From Byssothecium circinans (taxonomy: Eukaryota; Ascomycota; Dothideomycetes; Pleosporales; Massarinaceae), in the NCBI GenBank assembly GCA_010015675.1, contig ML976992.1, positions 64,730 to 128,729 on the forward strand: a stretch of DNA of 64,000 bases, read 5' to 3'. The stretch's first letter is position 1. Each line of letters opens with the position of its first letter. The notes beneath the pieces were generated by a model, which did not search any database, had not been told where the DNA came from, and worked only from the letters and a program-made list of their open reading frames with translations. Positions 57,701 through 64,000 of the stretch are shown in pieces. Position numbers and translations under genes: made by a program.

Positions 57701-58851
57701 CCGAGATTACGGACTTTCCCCTTTTTACCCTTCTTATTCTTCTTCGACCCCGTAGCCGTAAACGTTCCCCAGTCATTGCCTGGATTGGCGTCATTTGTTT
57801 CATCGGCCCAGCTTAGATCGTTGCCGGTAGTTGTGGCTGCTGCCGCGGCCTCTTCTTCCTTCTTCTTGCGCTCAGTCTCCTCCTCTTCCTCTTTGCGCTT
57901 CTTCTCTTCTTCTTCCTCCTCCTCTTTCTTACCTTTCTTTGCCTTCTTCTTCTTGTTGGGGGTGTCCCACGTGCCCCATTCATCATCATTTTTTTTCTCA
58001 TCACCACCGTCGCCATCGTCACCACCCCCTGCACCTGCCCCTCCATCCGCGGGAGGATCCCCACCTCCGTCACCCCCACCCGCATCAGCTGGTGGGTTGT
58101 TTTCCTTCGGTTCGCCATCAAACGCCGCATTCTTTTTGGCTGCTGCGCCCTTCTTCTTCCCCTTCCCGTGCGACTTGACTCCGTCTTCATTGAATCCAAA
58201 GTCAATATCTGCGTACAACAATTTCTCGTCGACGTAGATGGACGAAGAAGGGGACGTATTGCAGCTAATTCGCAGGCAATTGGGCGCACTCGAACAGAGA
58301 GAAGGGTTGAGAGACGGAAATGGCGAGTACTCGGGCGTGTGTGCGGTGGCTAGCGCATCGGTGGTGGTGTAGTCAGGGGGCAGGTCGGCGATGGTATCGT
58401 CGTATGATGGTGGTGGCTGTCCATAGGTTCCTTGGGATTCGAGCCAGAGGTCTGGCGACGGTACTGGTGGTGACGGGACAAACGCGAGGACCTGAGTCGC
58501 AAGAGGGTGTATCTATCGAAAATTAGCAAAAGACATGTAAACTAGCACCCAAACAAGAGAAATGACCTATTTGCACGCATATGCTAAGTCCGGACGGGTA
58601 CGTGAAGACCAAAAAGTGGAGTTTTCGACCAAAAGCAAATGTCGTCATACCGAAATAGCATGCTCGCTCTCGTGCCTCAATCGCACATGGCGGCGTTCCA
58701 GCCGGTCCAGCGCCCGGAAAATGCCGCCCATTAACTCTGTGACATGTTCGCCGTCTTCAGACGTAGAGTCCCGCATTGTCGCACTTCCCGAAGTGCAGCT
58801 GCTTGCCCAATCACCCAGCACCATGATTTCCTTTTCTCTTCTGTCCGACAT
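51748..58851 (-). CDS. Giant low-complexity WG/lysine-repeat protein, function unknown
   Basis: A predicted 2,303-residue protein in three exons, 58851-58651, 58512-57715 and 57660-51748, all phase 0. The first joint gives HAIS|IHPLATQVLAFVPSPPVPSPDLWLESQG, then a short conserved-looking segment (PPPSYDDTIADLPPDYTTTDALA). Residues about 160-1350 are repeated modules: an acidic lead, one or two Trp-Gly (EWG, GWG, AWGWG, WGSSIWG types), then a lysine block of the KKKKKGKK type, then Pro/Glu linkers. I count about 22 WG dipeptides. Two near-duplicate units with WG..WGSSK and ETSKQK(K/R)ERE lie within a Glu/Ala/Lys coiled coil (about residues 850-1080). Residues 1350-1900 are Ser/Pro/Arg-rich, then strongly basic with RRxxRR runs. 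The end is SWFKKIF. There is no signal peptide, membrane helix or enzyme domain. An in-frame ATG at 58959 could add 36 residues. I do not recognise the family. Confidence 0.8.
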
Positions 58852-61070
58852 GGCGCTCTTCAGACTGTCAGCCGAACCAGTCCTCGATGGCGGCCGGGTC
58901 CTTCGTCTCGCGGATGGCGCGACGGCGGCGGCGCGGCGTGAGTTGGCGGAGGCGGGCATGCTGCTCGAGACCCGAGTATCTAGAGGCGCGCAAACAGAGG
59001 GATGACGGCGGAGGAGGCGGGCACATTAGCAGAGGCGAGGATCCGCGAAGAATGCGCGGGCGGGCGTAGAGCGTGGAGAGTCGGCGGGCGAACGGCGGTG
59101 CGCGAAGGGTGGGCGAGGAGTAGGTAGGTAGTAGGTACGGCGCAATGAGGCAATCCGGAATCTGTAGCAAGACGAGCAGGAGAGGTGAAGCGTGACGGGA
59201 CGATAAGCAACAGCGACACTACGACAGCAACAGCAACAGCACAGCAATTCTTCGCATGGCGTGACGGTCGCACACAAGGGAAAAAGAGTCCCAATAAGCG
59301 AAATTTCGAAACCAAAGGCCGGGCGCACTGTGCAGGTCCCAAAGGCAAAAAGACGCTGGAGTTTCGTGAAGCAGCGTCTCGAGCAGCCGGTGTGTCGTGG
59401 GCGAGCAAAGGTGCCGGGTACTTCTGCAGTCTGCAGGTCAGCTTGGAGTACGAACAGGTCTTGGGTGTGGGAAAGACCTCCTCTCTATTGCGAGTGGTCA
59501 CAAGCACAAGCACAAGCACAAGCACACACTCACGGCGCTGAGGGTGTGTTCGAGCTCCGAATAGGCTTAGAGGCTCTCAGTCGGAGGCAAGGAAAGACCA
59601 TCTGACGGCTCCTGATAACGATTGGCGTTTCAACACACACAAGCTCGGACCAGGCCAATATTCAGTGTTGATATAGGGAGATATACCCGAGGCGAGTCGA
59701 AAGGCAGTCGAAAAGTGAGGGGCTGGGAAAGTCGGAGAGTCAACACCAGACCCGACGAGGGGGAAGAAGTAAACAGAGCCGCCGAGAAGCCTCACATTTT
59801 TACATTCTGCCAGTTGTCGTCGGGCCACGGCTCGCGTTAAGACGGTCCGGTCAAGGGCGAAAATTTTGTTGGCCTAGCTGCCGCAAGCTTGCATGAGCTT
59901 TGCACCTTGGGGACTCCTCTACTGCTGTTGTGCAGGACGGTGGACTGCTGTGAACCCTCATCCAGCCACGTCCCAGGTGTCCAACCACGCAAAACATCCC
60001 GATACACAGATCTGGCATCGAAAGAGGCATGAATCGTACCCGCCCCCTACCAGGGCACCGCAGCGACCCTCCCTCGCCTGGCCAATTGCGCACTCTTCCT
60101 TACAACGATTGAACGAACCACGACAGCAGCTACACCGCCAGTCTCCAAAGCCACCTCTCACGGCACGCACTCGTCATAACCGACTCTACCATGTGGAACC
60201 CACGGACTCGAGACCCAATTATAGGGCTTGACAGCTGGTCGACCGAGCTAGCTGCTGCCGGCCCTGGCATATGCGGTCGGAAGAGTCCATTATTGGCCAC
60301 CTCATAACTGCATCATGGAAGCAAGTACAGTATTTTTATAAAAAGGAAGCACAATGCCGTTTGTCGTGAGGGGCACTCTGCGGGGCAGCAGAGTTTGCCG
60401 GCCATGTGTCCTGCCGTCTCCGTCTTCCATGGTTCGTCGCCGTACCCACTGCGTGCGCTGTCGTGAACTGCAGCCAGATATCCCTTCTATACTCAAACCA
60501 ACGTCGACAATGACGGAGTCGGTCAGGCCCAACACTAACACAGTCCACACACAATTAAGTTCACGCAGCCCTACGTGTCTGGAAAGTGTATAATTGAAAG
60601 CCTCTGTTGGGACTACCTAGCGCCTCTCGAGTCCCACATCCACCGGAGCCCCCGACTCCACCGCCGGGTATCAATACATTCAAGGAGAAGAATAGCAGCC
60701 CTATATCCAGCCCGAGCACCCCAAAGCAACTAGCCAGAAAATATCCTTCGAGAGAATTCCCTCCAGAACAAAGTAGGTCGACTTTGACAAACGGAAAAAG
60801 CAGAAACAAGTGCGGGAAATCGCCGAAGCGAACAATAGGGGTGGCCGTTCGTGACCGTGACCGTTGCCGTGAGCAAAGGAGAATTAACGACTACATAGGG
60901 AATAATGGGGAACAAAAGGCTTTGTGTGCCGTCTAGAAGTGTTGTGGAGATGAAGAAACGAAGAAATAGCAAGTCGCTAAAGTGCAGCAGAGGGGTTAGA
61001 CATTACCTTTACATATCTTTTGTTGGAAAATATTCAATGAATGGCGTGCAGTTGGTGCAAATTGAAATTA
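58852..61070. other. Intergenic 2.2 kb, 5' flank of giant gene
   Basis: Upstream of the giant gene and downstream of the Ser-rich gene at 61071. It includes an AAGCAC-type microsatellite (separate entry). ORFs such as 59185-59541 and 60354-60593 are unrecognised and lack conserved features. No RNA gene was identified. Confidence 0.4.
59499..59527. repeat. (CACAAG)n microsatellite
   Basis: About four and a half copies of the hexamer CACAAG, followed by CACACAC, in the region upstream of the giant gene. It is a likely length-variable marker; no function is inferred. Confidence 0.8.
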
Positions 61071-63588
61071 TCAAAATGGATGCCCCTCAAGCTCCTCGCC
61101 ATTGAGGATCCGACGCGCTTCGTCAAGTCTCCTGCATGCTTCTTTCCGCCCGTATGAATTTCCAGACGGACTTTGGAGGCCTGCACAGACTTGTTGGAAG
61201 CTAGCGGCAAGGCTGTATATCAGTTGCTTTTCTTCTTCATTCAATGCCAGGCGCGGCTCATCTCTAGGCGATTCCAGAAGGATGGAGAAGACCTTGGACG
61301 TCTGCAAGCCCGCAGTCATTAGGTCGCTAGCGGGCGAGGAGCCACGGGACGAGCTACGGCCAGTTTGAGAGTGCTGGGTAGGCGAGCCCGAGTTAGGAAT
61401 CTTGCGAACGTTGGTTGCCGAGTCGGAGCGTGGAGGTATCGCATGGCGCGGTGTTGTTGAGCGGGGGTTCGGGAGAATCTGTTCGGAGAATTTGTCCATC
61501 GCTTCATTCTCTTCGTCGTCTGATTGATCCTCAGCGGCAGTTGCGAAGGACGCTATGGTTGAGACGGAGTCGACACTCGAGTTTCGCTGGTGCATAGACG
61601 CTCTCTTCATTTGAACAACCTCTTCGCTACCGAGGATAGCCGTCACTGGTCTAGTGGTAGCCACTGAATCAGTGGATGAGCCAGAGCTGGAGTCTGATCC
61701 ACGTCTGTACGTGCCCATCGCGCTATGCAGGAAGAAATTTTCATAATCAAAGGCATCGAGACGGTCTTCGTGACGCTCCGCAACAGGCATCTCGTACACA
61801 GCATCCTCATAAACGCTCGACGCTCCTCCATCCTGCTCATCGCCGTATGCAGAAACGAAGTCGTTGTCGCCCTCTTCGGTTTGCTCCGCTTCTTCTTTGT
61901 GCATGTCCATTTGATGATTGGCAACTCCGAGTCGACTCAGATGGCTCTCATCGTAGTGGAAGGCGGCCTGATCGTGTTCTCGGTCCTCATCGGCAGCGGC
62001 ATCGTACTCGTGGTCTTCCTCGTTGGCCTCAACGAGGTCTGCAATTGAAGGAGCTGGGGCGTCTCTCGGAGTGGAATCGCTTCCTTCACCTTCGAATAGC
62101 GCTTTCCGTGTAGGCGAGTCCATGGTAGTTCCAACACCAGCATCAGCTGCAATTGGCGACACACCGTTTTTGTATGCTTCCGCACCCGAATACCATGTCT
62201 CTGCTGAAGTAAAGGGACTTTGTGTGCGCAGATTTTGCAGACTACGCCTTCGCATGTGATCTTCTTGCGCCCTCAGCTTGAGACTGGAAATTCTGCCTTT
62301 CAAATCATTCATCTGGCCCCGTAGACTCTCGGTCGTGGAAGCCGATCGGCGGAGAGTTGGCGATTCATCTTCAGGTAATGTCTCTAGAACGTTGGGTGGT
62401 GACTTTGAACCCCTGGAATGCGAACGCAAGGAGTTGTTCCGTTCTTCATAAAGGCCTGTACCCCTTGGTTCGCGCATCACCTCAAAGCTACGCGACTCTC
62501 GGATGGGGAACCTCCCATTGCCATAACTCTCTGGAGACCATGGCCCGCTCCCAACTCCCATCGCACTCGATGCACGTTTGTTAGGCAAGTTCCTTGTCAT
62601 GTATGTGGGCGATGCAAAAGGTAACGGGACGGAGGTCTCACTCAAGCCTCGAGTGTGTGTAGGGCTATTGCTTGCGGATAGCTGAGACGTGTAGTACGTT
62701 CGGTTTCGTGGAGGTATGGGTCCAATGCCAGCGTACAGTCTACGATCTCGTTCGCGACCAACTGATATTTGCCGAGACAGGTCTGGAGCGATGCGAGGGC
62801 CGCTGAGTGTCGGCGAAACAACGAGCGATTGGCGCGCGCCTCGTAGATTTCCTTCCATGACCTAGTTGAGTCAGCTCCGACAGGTTCTGGCTACCGGGAA
62901 ACAAACATACATTGAGTCGCTTCTTGGCATTTGCCAGAATCATCTCAGCGCGCCTGGAATAGAGGTCGGACGAATAGGCATCGTCATCATCCCAGCGGTC
63001 GTTGCCGTGTTCATCATCGCCATGTCTGCCTACGGGGAATTGGTCGTGGCCTTCTTCTTCTTCTTCATCTTCCAGGTCCACACCGCTATCGTCAAACGCG
63101 CCATTGCTATCAAACCCGGGCCACCGCTTCATATTCTCAAAGTCTTCGCTGCAGACCGAACTCGACCCGCTGCTGGCTCTCCGTCGCGAAGGCGTGCCCC
63201 AATCGCCTGTATGGGGGCTCAAGAAGCCATCGTCGACGGTCGGGGAGGACGGCAGCGCATCGTCAGCGGCGGAAACCTTCGCAGGTGTTGCTGAGTCGTG
63301 CATCCTTCGCAGAGTGGAGCGCGAGCTCTCGGTCGAGAGCGGCGGCGACCTGACTTGAGGCGAAGGGCCGCGCCGACCCTGGGGCGCAGAGGTTAATTTA
63401 ATAGTGTGCTCGGAGTGATTCGAGTGCGAGTAGAAGTTGGGAGGGGAAGGTGGACGTTGCATGTACAGCAGCGGGGGTGAGACGCTGCGAACGTGGTTGC
63501 CCTCTGGCAGGATCATGGAGATCTCTGAGAGGGTTGGCGAGCGAGGTGAAGGCAGGCCAGATGGCCTGGGTGCCGGCGTGGTTGCCAT
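61071..63588 (-). CDS. Ser/Pro-rich protein of unknown function
   Basis: An 822-residue protein in two exons, 63588-62911 and 62861-61071, with a 49-nt intron (GTATGT...CTAG), both phase 0. I do not recognise the family. The N-terminal 190 residues are Ser/Pro-rich (PRPSGLPSPRSPTLSE, RRRASSGSSSVCSEDFE). A conserved-looking helix follows just before the splice (SSDLYSRRAEMILANAKKRLN), which continues VMEGNLRGARQSL. A short coiled segment (LRGQMNDLKGRISSLKLRAQEDHMRRRSLQNLRTQSPF) occurs near residue 410. The middle is acidic. The C-terminal 80 residues look folded and helical (NEEEKQLIYSLAASFQQVCAGLQSP, RKEACRRLDEARRILNG). Many SP and RxxS sites suggest phosphorylation. This is the architecture of a cytoskeletal or polarity scaffold, which is only a guess. 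The ATG at 63588 is the first in frame. Confidence 0.78.
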
Positions 63589-64000
63589 GGGGGCGGACGG
63601 AGTTATATTGCGGCGGGAAAGCTGAGCATGGTGTTGCACCGGTGATGTGTCTTCGCGGACGGGTTTGCGGAGGAATTGGCGCAGCGACAGAGACGATACA
63701 GAGCGAGAAGCCGGATGTAGAGGCGGATGCAGATGCAGAATCCAGCGACACAACACACGCGCGCGCCCGTTCAATTAATTCAGCTCGCGGCGGCCCTGGG
63801 AGATGAGCTTTGCGCCTCTTCCACGATCCCATGTTTAGGGGCGAGCTAGACTCACCAACGGCAGCGATCTCCCCGGCCGTGCTCGTCATTATTGGAGAGA
63901 TTGCTTGCTGACCTCATGCTAAGCCCAGCCCATGCCGTGCCGTTGGTGGTGCCCGTCTCGGCATCTCCATTCACTTTCCCTGCATCCCCAGCCGTGCCTG
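63589..64000. other. 5' flank of the Ser-rich gene
   Basis: The frames here are open on the minus strand but start with non-ATG codons and read as random His/Pro/Arg-rich text. It is taken as promoter and leader of the gene ending at 61071. No other feature is seen before the window ends. Confidence 0.4.

Noticed and set aside
52322..58237. Very long plus-strand ORFs (up to 862 codons) opposite the giant gene
   Set aside because: They are Ser/Phe/Leu/Gly-rich mirror images of the lysine- and glutamate-rich coding strand. The minus strand has one continuous frame with spliced upstream exons and sensible modules, so these are shadows.
1..64000. tRNA genes, 5S rRNA, U1/U6 snRNA, CRISPR arrays
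   Set aside because: I looked for B-box-like GTTCGANNC motifs, conserved U1 and U6 cores and regular repeats on both strands by eye and found none that held up; a covariance-model scan would be needed to be certain.

Overview
This window comes from a filamentous ascomycete, most likely a Dothideomycete (Pleosporales-like). The evidence is compact genes with short 44-70 nt GT-AG introns, single-copy fungal orthologues (SSD1/GUL-1, GLE1, PRP5, ERB1, CK2 beta), and fungus-specific families (HET, pisatin-demethylase-like P450, LOV photoreceptor, GH105, berberine-bridge-like oxidoreductases). No prokaryotic features, CRISPR array, rRNA or recognisable tRNA was seen. All gene models were built by reading frames and splice signals by eye; exon boundaries are given in each entry.

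Layout. 0.3-4.6 kb: an MFS transporter and a secreted Rds1-type ferritin-like protein, both on the minus strand. 6.4-15.3 kb: housekeeping RNA biology, with SSD1 (minus), GLE1 (plus) and a tRNA-splicing-type 2',3'-cyclic phosphodiesterase (plus). 15.8-19.4 kb: a divergent pair of histidine-rich 'allergen'-type proteins that share one sequence module. 21.0-27.2 kb: the spliceosomal helicase PRP5 and the ribosome-biogenesis factor ERB1, read outward from a 238-bp shared promoter. 27.9-34.4 kb: a bHLH regulator, a DHA1-type MFS exporter and a Cys-rich, probably GPI-anchored surface protein. 35.1-35.3 kb: an unannotated U2 snRNA gene on the minus strand, with a TATA box and a cluster of CACGTG sites. 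36.3-43.0 kb: accessory metabolism (FAD oxidoreductase, GH105 hydrolase, class-1A-like dihydroorotate dehydrogenase) separated by gene-poor DNA. 43.9-46.0 kb: a LOV-domain blue-light receptor with two apparent frame breaks, next to the CK2 regulatory subunit. 47.9-51.0 kb: a decay zone holding a wrecked HET gene and a wrecked P450. 51.7-58.9 kb: one very large (about 2,300 aa) low-complexity protein built from more than 20 Trp-Gly modules alternating with lysine blocks. 61.1-63.6 kb: a Ser-rich protein of unknown function.

Most notable: the U2 snRNA gene, in the same window as PRP5, the helicase that remodels U2 snRNP; the WG-repeat giant protein, whose composition recalls Argonaute-hook proteins; a GT-to-GA change at a conserved splice donor in the FAD oxidoreductase; an in-frame, stop-free 48-nt candidate intron in PRP5; and the paired, module-sharing allergen-type genes.
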